Origin: Alcanivorax sp. 24
Lineage (GTDB): Bacteria; Pseudomonadota; Gammaproteobacteria; Pseudomonadales; Alcanivoracaceae
Reading direction: 5' to 3'
Length of the DNA stretch: 64,000 nt
Assembly: GCF_004360225.1 (NCBI RefSeq)
Contig: NZ_SNUA01000005.1
Span: 62,001 to 126,000, forward strand
The translations under genes and the position numbers were made by a program. A model generated the notes under the pieces. The model was not told where the DNA came from. It worked only from the letters and a program-made list of their open reading frames with translations, and made no database searches. This document shows positions 1 through 8,344 of the stretch, one piece after another (the stretch's first letter is position 1; each line of letters starts with the position of its first letter).

Positions 1-1288
1 ATCGAACCAGCCAGAGACTCAATTCCGGCACATAGGTAATCAGCAGCAGCGCGATCACCAGCACCAGCATGAACGGCAACGTGGCCCGGAACAGCTCGGT
101 GATCGATTTGCGGAACCGGTAGCTGGCGATGAACAGATTCATCCCCACCGGCGGCGTGATGTAGCCGATCTGCATGTTGGCGACAAAGATAATCCCCAGA
201 TGTACCGGGTCGATGCCATAGCGCAGCGCCACCGGCAGAATCAACGGCACCATGATCACCAGGGCGGCAAAAATATCCAGCAAGGCACCGAGCAGCAGCA
301 ACAGGATGTTGAGCAGAATCAGAAACGCCAGTTTGCTCTGCACATGGGTCTGGATAAATTCGAACAGCCGCTCCGGCACGCCGGCGTACACCAGATAATC
401 GGCGAATGCCTGAGCCACCGCCAGGATCAGCAGAATCCCCCCCACCATGACCATGGCTTCACGGGTCAGCCCCGGCAATCGGCGCAGGGGGATCTCCCGG
501 TACAACACCACCTCCGCCAGCAACACATACAGCACGGTGACCGCCGCCGCCTCACTGACCACCAGGAAGCCAGAGAAGATACCACCGAGCACCACCAGCG
601 GCAGCGGCAATTCCCAACGCGCATCCCACAACGCCTGGCCCAGCTCCCGCCCGTTGAAGGCCTGCCGTGGCAGGGGATCGGCGCGGTTGACCCACACACA
701 ATAGCCGTACAGCAGCACCACCATCAGCAGGGCCGGCCCGACGCCGGCCAGATACAAATCGACGATTTCCACCGGTGGCATGGTCAGTTGTTGCGACAAT
801 TGCTGAGCAATGATGCCGTAGATCAGCAGCGGAACCGATGGCACCAGCAGCAACCCCAGACTACCGGACGAGGTCACCAGTCCGAGGCTGAAGCGTTGCG
901 GGTAACCGGCCTTGACCAGCGCCGGCAGCAACAGCGCGCCCAGCGCCACGATGGTGACGCCGGAGCCACCGGTAAGCGCGGTGAAGAAGGCACAGGCCAC
1001 CAGGGCCACGAAGGCCATGCCGCCGGGCATCCAGCCGAACGCCGCCTGGCTGAGGCGAACCAGACGATCGGCGGTGCGCGACTCACTGAGCAGGAAGCCA
1101 GCGAAGGTGAACAACGGCAGCGCCATCAGCACCACCGAGTCGGACAGCTGGTAAATGTCGATGTGGAGCACCGACAGCGGTGTCTCCTGAGTGAAAAAGC
1201 CGATGGCGGCCGCGGCCAGCAGGATGGCGAACAGTGGCGCGCCCATCAACGCCAACACGATCAATAGAACAATGGCGGCGATGATCAT
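1..1288 (-). CDS. dctM: TRAP transporter large permease DctM (3' end cut by window)
   Basis: Large membrane subunit of a tripartite ATP-independent periplasmic transporter, the part that carries the solute across the inner membrane using an ion gradient. The reverse-strand frame reads MIIAAIVLLIVLALMGAP and continues as a chain of hydrophobic helices with the family's glycine-rich stretch FFTALTGGSGVTIVALGALL and, near the end, NMQIGYITPPVGMNLF. About 429 codons are in the window, close to the usual full length of roughly 425-435, so only a few C-terminal residues are lost. The ATG at 1288 overlaps the dctQ stop (ATGA). It is the last gene of tatT-dctP-dctQ-dctM. The substrate is not readable from the sequence. 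Confidence 0.95.
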   Translation of the reverse strand, partial: MIIAAIVLLIVLALMGAPLFAILLAAAAIGFFTQETPLSVLHIDIYQLSDSVVLMALPLFTFAGFLLSESRTADRLVRLSQAAFGWMPGGMAFVALVACAFFTALTGGSGVTIVALGALLLPALVKAGYPQRFSLGLVTSSGSLGLLLVPSVPLLIYGIIAQQLSQQLTMPPVEIVDLYLAGVGPALLMVVLLYGYCVWVNRADPLPRQAFNGRELGQALWDARWELPLPLVVLGGIFSGFLVVSEAAAVTVLYVLLAEVVLYREIPLRRLPGLTREAMVMVGGILLILAVAQAFADYLVYAGVPERLFEFIQTHVQSKLAFLILLNILLLLLGALLDIFAALVIMVPLILPVALRYGIDPVHLGIIFVANMQIGYITPPVGMNLFIASYRFRKSITELFRATLPFMLVLVIALLLITYVPELSLWLVR

Positions 1289-1782
1289 CCCAGCGGCTCC
1301 CGCATGCAGGGCCGGCGACCGCCCAGGCCGAGCACGAACAGCACCACGTAGCGCAGCGCCATGACGCTGAAGCCGAATGGAATGATCACCTGCGGCACCC
1401 AGCTAGGAAGGCCGGCGAAGGCGGTATCGCCAAACTGATATTCCTCGATCACGAAACCGATGCTGTACCAGGCCACCAGGGTACAGATGGCGGCGGTGAA
1501 CAGGTCCACCGTGCCGGTGATCCAGGGTTGAAAGGATTTCGGCAGCCACTGCCCCAGCAGATCGATGCGGATATGCTCGTCACGGCGAGAGGCGATCATG
1601 GCGCCGAGCAGACCGATCCACAACACCGCGTTACGCAGCAGCGGTTCCACCCAGATCAGACTGACGCCAGCCATGTTTCGCAGCCCGATTTGCATCACCG
1701 CCAGTGCCACCATGCCCAGCAGGATGGCCACGATCAGACCATCCTCCAGGCGATGCAGCCAGGACAGCAGGCGCCGCATCAA
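1285..1782 (-). CDS. dctQ: TRAP transporter small permease DctQ
   Basis: Small membrane subunit of the TRAP transporter, 165 residues, which pairs with DctM in the inner membrane. It shows the four expected hydrophobic helices and the family signature region around residues 35-60, with WVEPLLRNAVLWIGLLGA followed by the charged SRRDEHIRID stretch. The start codon overlaps the dctP stop by four bases and the stop overlaps the dctM start by four bases, so the three genes are translationally coupled. Assigned on motif, length and context together. Confidence 0.93.
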   Translation of the reverse strand: MMRRLLSWLHRLEDGLIVAILLGMVALAVMQIGLRNMAGVSLIWVEPLLRNAVLWIGLLGAMIASRRDEHIRIDLLGQWLPKSFQPWITGTVDLFTAAICTLVAWYSIGFVIEEYQFGDTAFAGLPSWVPQVIIPFGFSVMALRYVVLFVLGLGGRRPCMREPLG

Positions 1783-2765
1783 CGGCCCCGATAATCGTCG
1801 AGCAACCGATGCAGCCGGTCCAGTATGTCGGCGCTCAGCTCGCCATCCGAGACCAGCCCCTGGGTGGCTTTATCGGCGGCGGTTTTCCACTCGGCCCGTT
1901 GTTCGTCGCTGGGGGTGATGGTTTCCAGGCCTTGCTGCCGCACCGCCTTGAACGCCTCACGGTTCTGCTCGCGGCCTTCCTCGTCCAATTGCGTGAAAAC
2001 GTCGCCCAGAACTTCGCGCATCACCTTTTGATCGTCCTCGGAGAGACGATCAAAATAGCGCTTATCAATGGCCAGCAAGCCGTAGGTGTAAAGCAACGGC
2101 AGGTCGGTGATGTACTTCACCCGCGCGTACCATTGCAGGGTGAGCGCCGCCACCGGCGGCGCGGCGAAGCTGTCGATGGCGCCGGTCTGCAACGACGTCA
2201 GCACCGAACCGATGTTCAGCACGATGGGCGACAACCCCAGGGTCTTGGCCGCCTTGGCGGAAGCGGAGTCCGCCGCCGGCAGCCACAGTTTGCGCGCCTG
2301 CAGATCCTCCAGACTGGCCACCGGCTGCGTGGACATGATGTAGGCGAAACCACCATCCACCAGACCGAAGCTGACCCAGCCATTGTCTTCCAGACCCTGA
2401 AGGATCGCCGGGTCCAGTTCCTCGCGAACCGCGTCCACTTCACCGTAATCATTGAAGGTAAGCGGCACATTGAGAATCTGGCCATCCGGATAGGCATCGG
2501 CGAAGGCGCCCCCCTGGGCCATTTGACCGTGCAACTGGCCAATACGGATCTTGCGCTGCACCGCTCTGTCATCCCCCATCACGCCACCGGGGTAGATCTT
2601 CAGGGACACCCGCCCCTCGGTGCGTTCCTCGATGGTGGCGCCGGCCTTCTTCAGCGCCCGGACCACACTGGTGCCATCCGGATACAAAGTGGAAATCTTG
2701 AAGGTGGTGGCCAGGGCCAGCACCGGAAACAGGGCCATGACGGCCACCACGAATCGCAACATCAT
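1779..2765 (-). CDS. dctP: TRAP transporter substrate-binding protein DctP
   Basis: Periplasmic solute receptor of the TRAP system, 328 residues. A signal peptide is clear (MMLRFVVAVMALFPVLALA, cleavage near residue 19-20). The mature part has the DctP fold markers: a typical start (TFKISTLYPDGT), the GGVMGDDRAVQRKIRIGQL stretch, and the Arg-containing ARKLWLP segment where family members bind the carboxylate of their ligand. It lies 48 bases downstream of tatT and overlaps dctQ. TatT-linked receptors form a subgroup in which the receptor can work with a TPR lipoprotein partner. The ligand is unknown, though an organic acid is the family default. Confidence 0.93.
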   Translation of the reverse strand: MMLRFVVAVMALFPVLALATTFKISTLYPDGTSVVRALKKAGATIEERTEGRVSLKIYPGGVMGDDRAVQRKIRIGQLHGQMAQGGAFADAYPDGQILNVPLTFNDYGEVDAVREELDPAILQGLEDNGWVSFGLVDGGFAYIMSTQPVASLEDLQARKLWLPAADSASAKAAKTLGLSPIVLNIGSVLTSLQTGAIDSFAAPPVAALTLQWYARVKYITDLPLLYTYGLLAIDKRYFDRLSEDDQKVMREVLGDVFTQLDEEGREQNREAFKAVRQQGLETITPSDEQRAEWKTAADKATQGLVSDGELSADILDRLHRLLDDYRGR

Positions 2766-2813
2766 CCTCTCCAGCTTCGATGGGGCGGGCGCTCCATCGC
2801 TAACAAATACCGC

Positions 2814-3650
2814 TCAGAAATAGTCGTCGGCGCTGTCCAACAAACGCCGTGCCTGCTGCTGTGCGTAGGTGTTCTGCAAAGTCAGCCCAGGCTGCTCCGG
2901 ATCCGCTTCCAGCACTTTATGGAGCTGGTCGTCATGCAGCTCACGATCAAACATCAGACGGGCATAGTTTTCGGCGTACAGCACCCGCGCCAACAGGTTA
3001 TGGCCGTGGGACAGCGCCACCGCCTGCTCGAAATGCGCCTTGGCCTGTTCCGGCTGGCCGCCCAGGGAGGCCGGCAGCAAACTGTTGAGCACCCCCAGGT
3101 ACATGTGCGCCTGACCGTTCTGATAACCTTCATCCAGCGCCACCACCCGCTCCATCAGCGCCCGCACCCGGGCCAGCTCGGCCACCGCGTTCCAGTCGCC
3201 GGAGTGGGTCTGGATATAGCCGGCCCAGGCGCTACCCAGAGTAAACAGCGTGGGCAGATCATCGTCGTCGGACTCCGCCAGCAAGGCCTCGAACTCCGGC
3301 ACCGGCGTCTTGCGCAGATCGCAGTAATCGCTCCGATGGTTGCAGGCGGCGCGCAGGGCGTAATCCAGGGCCTTTTCATTGAGCGTCGCGGCGCGTTCCG
3401 GATCCTCCACCGTCAAACCGGCGTAGGCACCGTACAAATCGGCGCCGGCACGCAACAGACTGGCGCGCTCCGGCCAGGTCAGAATCAGACCGTCCACCAT
3501 CAACAGATAGCTGGGCAGGCCCTCGCCCACCAGGACCAGGTCGTTGTTGTCCTCGATGCTCCTGGCGAGATTATCGCCGATCCGATTCACCGCGCAGCCC
3601 TGCAGAACCAGCAACAGAACCACCGCACAGACTGCTCGCCATTGTTTCAC
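2814..3650 (-). CDS. TRAP-associated TPR lipoprotein TatT
   Basis: Probable TatT-family protein (TRAP-T component), a periplasmic TPR-like lipoprotein that binds the DctP receptor. I start it at a GTG at 3650, 10 bases after AGGAGG. An in-frame upstream ATG at 3701 would place the signal sequence internally and lacks such a site. From the GTG the protein has a hydrophobic segment and lipobox LQGC with Cys19. The rest (about 260 residues) is alpha-helical, rich in Ala/Leu/Glu, with TPR-like pieces such as GQAHMYLGVLNSLLPASLGG. It heads the TRAP operon. Known TatT proteins form trimers with a ligand tunnel and are proposed to carry hydrophobic solutes. That function is inferred here from family and context. 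Confidence 0.85.
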   Translation of the reverse strand: MKQWRAVCAVVLLLVLQGCAVNRIGDNLARSIEDNNDLVLVGEGLPSYLLMVDGLILTWPERASLLRAGADLYGAYAGLTVEDPERAATLNEKALDYALRAACNHRSDYCDLRKTPVPEFEALLAESDDDDLPTLFTLGSAWAGYIQTHSGDWNAVAELARVRALMERVVALDEGYQNGQAHMYLGVLNSLLPASLGGQPEQAKAHFEQAVALSHGHNLLARVLYAENYARLMFDRELHDDQLHKVLEADPEQPGLTLQNTYAQQQARRLLDSADDYF

Positions 3651-3755
3651 GCTGTCATCGCCTCCTATTCCGGGACTCTTTATAGCAGCGGCCACCGGCA
3701 AAACTCAAACGACCGTTGGAAACCGGCCGTGACGCTCAAAATCCGTTCACCATCT

Positions 3756-4580
3756 TCACGCCGCCCGCCGGCGGCGCCAGAACCCCACCGCGGTGCCGAT
3801 CGCCATGCCGCTGAGCAGCCCGGCCAGGTGCGCCGAATTGGCGACGATACCAGAAAGGCCCACATAACAGATCACCAGCCACACCAGCATCAACACCACC
3901 ACTTCCCTGCGCAGTTGATAACCGGCCCCCGGATTGACCTTGCCGTACAACCACAGGTATCCAAGCAGGCCATACACCACGCCGGACAGGCCACCGAAAT
4001 TGGGGCCGGTGTCGTAAAACTGGGCCAGGTTGCTGATGGCGGCGGTGACCAGCGTGATCCACAACAACTGAAAGCTGGACTGGAACCGCTCGATCACCCG
4101 GCCCAGGTCACACCACCACAGCAGATTGAACAGAATATGCAGAAGCGACATATGCAGCAGCATTGGCGTGACCACACGCCACGGCTGCGCGGCCAGTCCG
4201 CCCAGGGAAGACGGAAACATCAGCGCCGCGTATAGCCGGTCCCCCAGCAAAAACGGTGACAGATACACCAGGATACAAAGCACCAGTCCGATCTTGGTCA
4301 CCAACCCCAGGCTGCGAAACCAACCGCCACTGAACAGCGCCTGACGGGGCACGTCGGCGGGGGCGTTGCTGCGCCAGGCGTCGTCCTGCCAGCGCCGGTC
4401 ATCCGGGCTTGCCAGGAACGCCTGGCACAGCTCACGCGCTTCCTGGAAGCGGTCCGCCGCCACGGACAACACCTGGGCGTCCTGTTCCTGCCGCAGCTCC
4501 GCGCGGATACCGCGCTGCACCAGCATATGCACCAGCCGCGCGGCGAGCGCGGCGTTATTCACGCGAACCAGTTCAATCAT
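3756..4580 (-). CDS. glpG: GlpG-type rhomboid intramembrane serine protease
   Basis: Intramembrane protease, 274 residues, cutting other membrane proteins within the lipid bilayer. An N-terminal cytoplasmic domain (about residues 1-85) precedes six hydrophobic helices. The catalytic pair is visible: Ser199 in GGLSGVVYG and His251 in NSAHLAG, close to Ser201/His254 of E. coli GlpG. The helix-2 His148 and Asn152 (HILFNLLWW) are also kept. I start at the ATG at 4580, which follows AGGAGA and overlaps the stop of the upstream peptidase gene (ATGA), rather than at an in-frame ATG 24 bases earlier. It is third in an operon with yeiP. Its length and N-terminal domain fit GlpG, not the shorter rhombosortase. 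Confidence 0.9.
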   Translation of the reverse strand: MIELVRVNNAALAARLVHMLVQRGIRAELRQEQDAQVLSVAADRFQEARELCQAFLASPDDRRWQDDAWRSNAPADVPRQALFSGGWFRSLGLVTKIGLVLCILVYLSPFLLGDRLYAALMFPSSLGGLAAQPWRVVTPMLLHMSLLHILFNLLWWCDLGRVIERFQSSFQLLWITLVTAAISNLAQFYDTGPNFGGLSGVVYGLLGYLWLYGKVNPGAGYQLRREVVVLMLVWLVICYVGLSGIVANSAHLAGLLSGMAIGTAVGFWRRRRAA

Positions 4581-5620
4581 GGGATCTCCTGCTGCCAATG
4601 CCACCGGGCCTGCTGGTCATCGGCGAGACGCTCCACTTGCTCCCAGAAGCACGGCCAATGCCCGCCACAGCCTAACAGAAGGGCCTGGAAAGCGGGCACC
4701 AAACCGTAATAATCCCCCACCCCGTTGAGCTGGGCATTATTGAGGGGCCCCTGGAAAAAGCCCTGATAGGCGTCCAGGGCGGGGAGCTGACGGCGTTCGG
4801 ACTGATAGCGCTGGCGCAACTCGCCGATCAGCCGGTCCTTGCGTTCGGTCAGGGTCCACTCCGGCACATCACTGGCGTACAGCCGGGTCAAGGCGGCGCG
4901 GGTGTCGCTCACCATGGCCAGGAAGGCGGCACGGGCACGATCCACATCACGCCAACGCTCCAGATCCACGGTCAGGTCGTGGCCGGCCATGAACCGGGTG
5001 GTGCCTTCACGGGCGACCATGGTGGCCAGGGACTCGTTGAAGCGGGTATCCCCTTTCACATACAAACGCCGATGCACCAGCTCATGCAGCAGCAGGTCCA
5101 CCATGTCGGCGCGAGAGCGATTCAGCATCGGCGTGGTGAGCGGATCGTTGAACCAACCCAGCGTGGAGTAAGCGGCGGCGCCACCAACATAGGTGTCGAA
5201 ACCCTGCTCGTCGAGATCACGCGCCGCACGCAAGGCGGCCTCCCGATCAAAATAGCCGCGATAACTGACGCATCCGGCAAACGGATAACACCAGGTTTCC
5301 GGCGTCAGCGAGAACGCCGGCGCGGCCATGAGATTCCATACCACCGCGCGGCTTTCCAGGGCCACGTACTGGCGATAGACACCGCGCGCGGGCAATCCCA
5401 TCCGGTCGGCGGCGAAGTCCAGTACCTCTTCCGCCAGCCGCAGATTATCCCGCACCCGCCGCGGCGTGGCCGGATCGGCCAGGGCCTCGGCCACCGGCTG
5501 CCGTTTCGACATCAACGACCAGTGGCCCTTTATCGCCTGGCCGTAATAGCCCAACTGGCAGCCGGAGAGCACCGCCACGACAACAGCACAGGTCAACAGC
5601 CCGATCCGTTTACGCCTCAT
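4577..5620 (-). CDS. Lipoprotein zinc aminopeptidase (PF10023-like)
   Basis: Predicted outer-membrane or periplasmic metallopeptidase, 347 residues. The N-terminus has a lipobox LSGC (Cys21). The zinc site is visible as HELVH (His179, Glu180, His183) with a downstream Glu196 in FNESLAT, the gluzincin pattern. The run CQLGYYGQAIKGHWSLM after the lipobox and the overall layout match the bacterial 'putative aminopeptidase' family. It sits between yeiP and glpG with 4-base overlaps on both sides, so the three are translated together. The substrate is unknown. Confidence 0.85.
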   Translation of the reverse strand: MRRKRIGLLTCAVVVAVLSGCQLGYYGQAIKGHWSLMSKRQPVAEALADPATPRRVRDNLRLAEEVLDFAADRMGLPARGVYRQYVALESRAVVWNLMAAPAFSLTPETWCYPFAGCVSYRGYFDREAALRAARDLDEQGFDTYVGGAAAYSTLGWFNDPLTTPMLNRSRADMVDLLLHELVHRRLYVKGDTRFNESLATMVAREGTTRFMAGHDLTVDLERWRDVDRARAAFLAMVSDTRAALTRLYASDVPEWTLTERKDRLIGELRQRYQSERRQLPALDAYQGFFQGPLNNAQLNGVGDYYGLVPAFQALLLGCGGHWPCFWEQVERLADDQQARWHWQQEIP

Positions 5621-6183
5621 GCGCGGGACATGAACTTCCGTTCCAGGGTGTTGACCTTCACCCGCTCCCCTTCCTGGATGTACTCCGGCACCTGGATCAC
5701 CAGGCCGGTTTCCAGGGTGGCGGGTTTGGTGCGGGCACTGGCGGAAGCGGCTTTCATCGCCGGAGCCGTTTCCTGAATGGTCAGTTCCACCGCCTGCGGC
5801 AACTCCAGGCCAATCACCGAATCGCCGACCCGTAATGCCAGCAACCCGCCGGTATCCTCGGTAACGAACGCCAGTTCGTCCTCTATGTCCTCGGACCGCA
5901 GGGGGTATTGGGTGAAATCTTCCTCGTCCATGAAGATATGCTCGGCACCGTCCACATAGGAGAACCGCACCGGACGGCGTTGCAGGTCCACGGTGGGCAC
6001 GTCATCGTCGCCCTTGAACCGTTCCTCGAACTTGGAACCGCCGCCAACGGCGGTGGCGCGGACCCGATAGAGAGTGGCGGCGCCACGGGCGGAAGGGGAT
6101 TGCACTTCGATCTGGCGGATCACATAGAGGCCGCCGTTATGCTCGATCACATCGGATTTCTTCAGGTCGCTGGCCCGGGTCAC
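5617..6183 (-). CDS. yeiP: Elongation factor P-like protein YeiP (EfpL)
   Basis: EF-P paralogue, 188 residues, which acts at the ribosome to relieve stalling. The three-domain EF-P layout is intact. The tip of the first domain carries SPSARGAATLYRV with Arg33 where EF-P has its modified Lys, as in E. coli YeiP, so no lysine modification is expected. The C-terminal part has the typical SASARTKPATLETGLVIQVP. It is the first gene of an operon with the aminopeptidase and glpG. The 310 bases upstream carry a REP cluster. Confidence 0.95.
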   Translation of the reverse strand: MTRASDLKKSDVIEHNGGLYVIRQIEVQSPSARGAATLYRVRATAVGGGSKFEERFKGDDDVPTVDLQRRPVRFSYVDGAEHIFMDEEDFTQYPLRSEDIEDELAFVTEDTGGLLALRVGDSVIGLELPQAVELTIQETAPAMKAASASARTKPATLETGLVIQVPEYIQEGERVKVNTLERKFMSRA

Positions 6184-6306
6184 AAAACAATCCTCGCTGA
6201 ATGGTCGCCGGTTATTCTAGCCCAGAGGGCAAGGCGGTCCCATAGTTTGCTGGCACGCTGACTTGGAGAAATAAATTCGCACTGTATTCGCTACCGACCT
6301 GACCAC

Positions 6307-6473
6307 GAAGCCTCTGTGGGAGCCAGCTTGCTGGCGAATTCCGCCTCTCGTGTTGGGACATTCGCTTGCCAGCAAGCTTCCCACAGCGGCTTCGTAGCGG
6401 ATCCGTGGGAGACCAGCTCGCTGGCGAATGGCGCGCCAGAGCTTGCAGGGCACCATGGAAGCTCCCACAGCGG
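6307..6473. repeat. REP hairpin cluster (three to four copies)
   Basis: This fills most of the 310-base gap upstream of yeiP. Copies at 6307-6340 and 6361-6398 face each other (CTGTGGGAGCCAGCTTGCTG against its near-complement), a third starts at 6405, and a fragment is at 6458-6473. Each has the fixed GTGGGA block and a variable stem ending in GCGAAT. Nothing else is visible in the gap. Confidence 0.85.
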
Positions 6474-6493
6474 CATCCAGGTTTCCGCGAGAA

Positions 6494-7264
6494 TTACAAC
6501 TGCCCGGAAATCCAGTCCCGAGCGCGTTCGCTCAGGCGCTTCGGGTCGTCCTCCGCCGGCAGGGGCGCGCCGAAGGTCAGATCGACGATGACCCGTGGAC
6601 GACCCAGCAGCCGCCACAGATGATGGTGGAATTCGTCGTTGCCGATGAACGCCAGCGCCGGGTCAAAGTCACCGTTATGGTCCCGGTAACGCAGCGCCAC
6701 CGGCTGCACCGGCGCCGGGTCGGCGGCGGCCAGCAATTGTGGGAAAAATCGCCGCACGGCTCGGCCATCGGTGGTGGTACCCTCGGGGAACACCAGCACC
6801 GAACGGCCATCCGCCAGGCGCTCGCGGATTTCCTCGACCTTGCGGCTGACTTCTCCATTGCCACGACGAATGAACAGGGTCCCCACGTTGCGGGCCAGCC
6901 AGCCGATCACCGGCCACTCGGCCACTTCCGCCTTGGACAACATATCGCAGGGCAGCAACGCGCCGATCACGGGAATGTCCAGCCAGGAAACATGGTTGCT
7001 GATCAACAGCGTGGCGCCGCCGGCCGGGGCGCCGGTCACGCACAAGCGCACGCCCAGCACGGACAGCAGGCGCAAATACCAACGTTGCTTGGCCATCGCC
7101 ATGGCCGGATGGGATTGCGGATAGCGAGCACGCAGCCACAACGCCTCCAGCACCCCGGCCAGAATATGGAGAACCACCAACGGCAAACGCCAGGCACGGC
7201 GCCATGTCGCCGCCAGAGCGGAGCCATGGCGGTTGGCGGCGGCGGAGGTTTCCAACCGTTCCAT
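6494..7264 (-). CDS. olsA: Lyso-ornithine lipid / glycerolipid O-acyltransferase (OlsA-like)
   Basis: PlsC-family acyltransferase, 256 residues. It shows the HX4D catalytic motif NHVSWLD and the substrate motif FPEGTTTDG, plus an N-terminal hydrophobic segment. The start at 7264 overlaps the stop of the upstream acyltransferase gene (TAATG); earlier in-frame codons would run into that gene. Because that neighbour is OlsB-like, the likely job is the second step of ornithine lipid synthesis: adding a fatty acyl chain to the 3-hydroxyl of lyso-ornithine lipid at the inner membrane. The alternative is a plain 1-acylglycerol-3-phosphate acyltransferase. Confidence 0.8.
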   Translation of the reverse strand: MERLETSAAANRHGSALAATWRRAWRLPLVVLHILAGVLEALWLRARYPQSHPAMAMAKQRWYLRLLSVLGVRLCVTGAPAGGATLLISNHVSWLDIPVIGALLPCDMLSKAEVAEWPVIGWLARNVGTLFIRRGNGEVSRKVEEIRERLADGRSVLVFPEGTTTDGRAVRRFFPQLLAAADPAPVQPVALRYRDHNGDFDPALAFIGNDEFHHHLWRLLGRPRVIVDLTFGAPLPAEDDPKRLSERARDWISGQL

Positions 7265-8088
7265 TACACCGCCTGCGCCGGTTGCAGGAAATGCTGCACG
7301 TAGCGGCTGGGCAGATCGTCCACCGCCAGCAGAATGAAGTAATCCAGACAGTTGAAATCCGGATCCCAGCACGGTTCGCCACAGACCTTGGCGCCCATGC
7401 GCAGGTAAGCCTTGAGCAGCGGCGGCATGCGCTTGCCATTTTCCATCGGATCGCCGGGCAGACTTTCCAGGCGGTACCTTGGTGACACTCGGTATCGCGC
7501 CGGCGTTTGGTGATTCTCACGGATATGCTGATCGATGGCGGCCACGTTGTAGCCCTCACCCAGAGCGATACTGGCACAGCCAATCAGGTAGCGGGTATTC
7601 TGCTCGATCATGTAACGTGCCAGCCGCGCCCACAACACGGTGATGACCGCGCCGCCGCGATGGCGGGGATCAATACAGGTGCGGCCAATCTCCGCCACCT
7701 GGCCATCCAGATGCCGCACCATCGGCATATGGAACTCACCCGTGGAGTAAAAGCCGCCGGTGCGCGACACCCGGTCACCAGGCAATATCCGGGTATAGCC
7801 CACCAGTTCTCCGGTCTGGTTATCGCGCACCACCAAATGCAGACAATGACGATCGAAGCGATCCCGGTCCAGGCCGAACGGCGCGTGGAAGCTGGCACCG
7901 TATTCCTCGGAGAAAATCCGGTAGCGCATGCGTTGCACCTTGAGGATCTCGCGTCGAGACCGGGTGAAGTAAGCGCTGAAACGACTGTTATTGGTATTCG
8001 CCTGTTCCCGCTCACGGGCAGGCTGGCGGAAAACCACCCGCCATTGCGGCTTCAAGGCTTTCAATTTTCCAGCGGCTTGCGCAAGCAT
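7264..8088 (-). CDS. olsB: Ornithine N-acyltransferase (OlsB-like, GNAT fold)
   Basis: GNAT-type N-acyltransferase that in known cases moves a 3-hydroxyacyl group from acyl-carrier protein to the alpha-amino group of ornithine, the first step of ornithine lipid synthesis. Landmarks include RYRIFSEEYGASF near the start, VVRDNQTGELVGYTRILPG, and EIGRTCIDPRHRGGAVITVL, which is the acyl-donor binding loop. I prefer the ATG at 8088, preceded by GGAG and six bases. In-frame ATGs at 8100 and 8133 are possible but have weaker sites. It forms a two-gene operon with the olsA-like gene, with overlapping stop and start codons. Confidence 0.82.
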   Translation of the reverse strand: MLAQAAGKLKALKPQWRVVFRQPAREREQANTNNSRFSAYFTRSRREILKVQRMRYRIFSEEYGASFHAPFGLDRDRFDRHCLHLVVRDNQTGELVGYTRILPGDRVSRTGGFYSTGEFHMPMVRHLDGQVAEIGRTCIDPRHRGGAVITVLWARLARYMIEQNTRYLIGCASIALGEGYNVAAIDQHIRENHQTPARYRVSPRYRLESLPGDPMENGKRMPPLLKAYLRMGAKVCGEPCWDPDFNCLDYFILLAVDDLPSRYVQHFLQPAQAV

Positions 8089-8344
8089 AACGGGCTCCAT
8101 GGCTCTTTTTCCGGCAGTCTGGAAGCCGGCCATGTCGGCGCGGTGACAACCTTGTGACAGTTCCGCGACACGGAGCCGTCTCGCCCAGCGCCTGTCAGGT
8201 CACGTCATGATTGCGATCAACGCCACGCCAATTGGCCTACTTGGCGGGCGAAACCGGGCTTCCGGCACGCCATAATGGCGGCGATGTCGCAATCGCTTTC
8301 CGGTTGAAGCCGTCTCTTGCGACTGAAACCAACAGGACGTTGCC

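Noticed and set aside
1704-4235. Very long forward frame (over 840 residues) across the TRAP and rhomboid genes
   Set aside because: It is the opposite strand of dctQ, dctP, tatT and glpG, which are clear. High GC gives long antisense frames.
3756-4580. The rhomboid as the rhombosortase for the two GlyGly-CTERM proteins
   Set aside because: Its length, N-terminal domain and residues fit GlpG; rhombosortases are shorter. A role cannot be excluded but is not supported.
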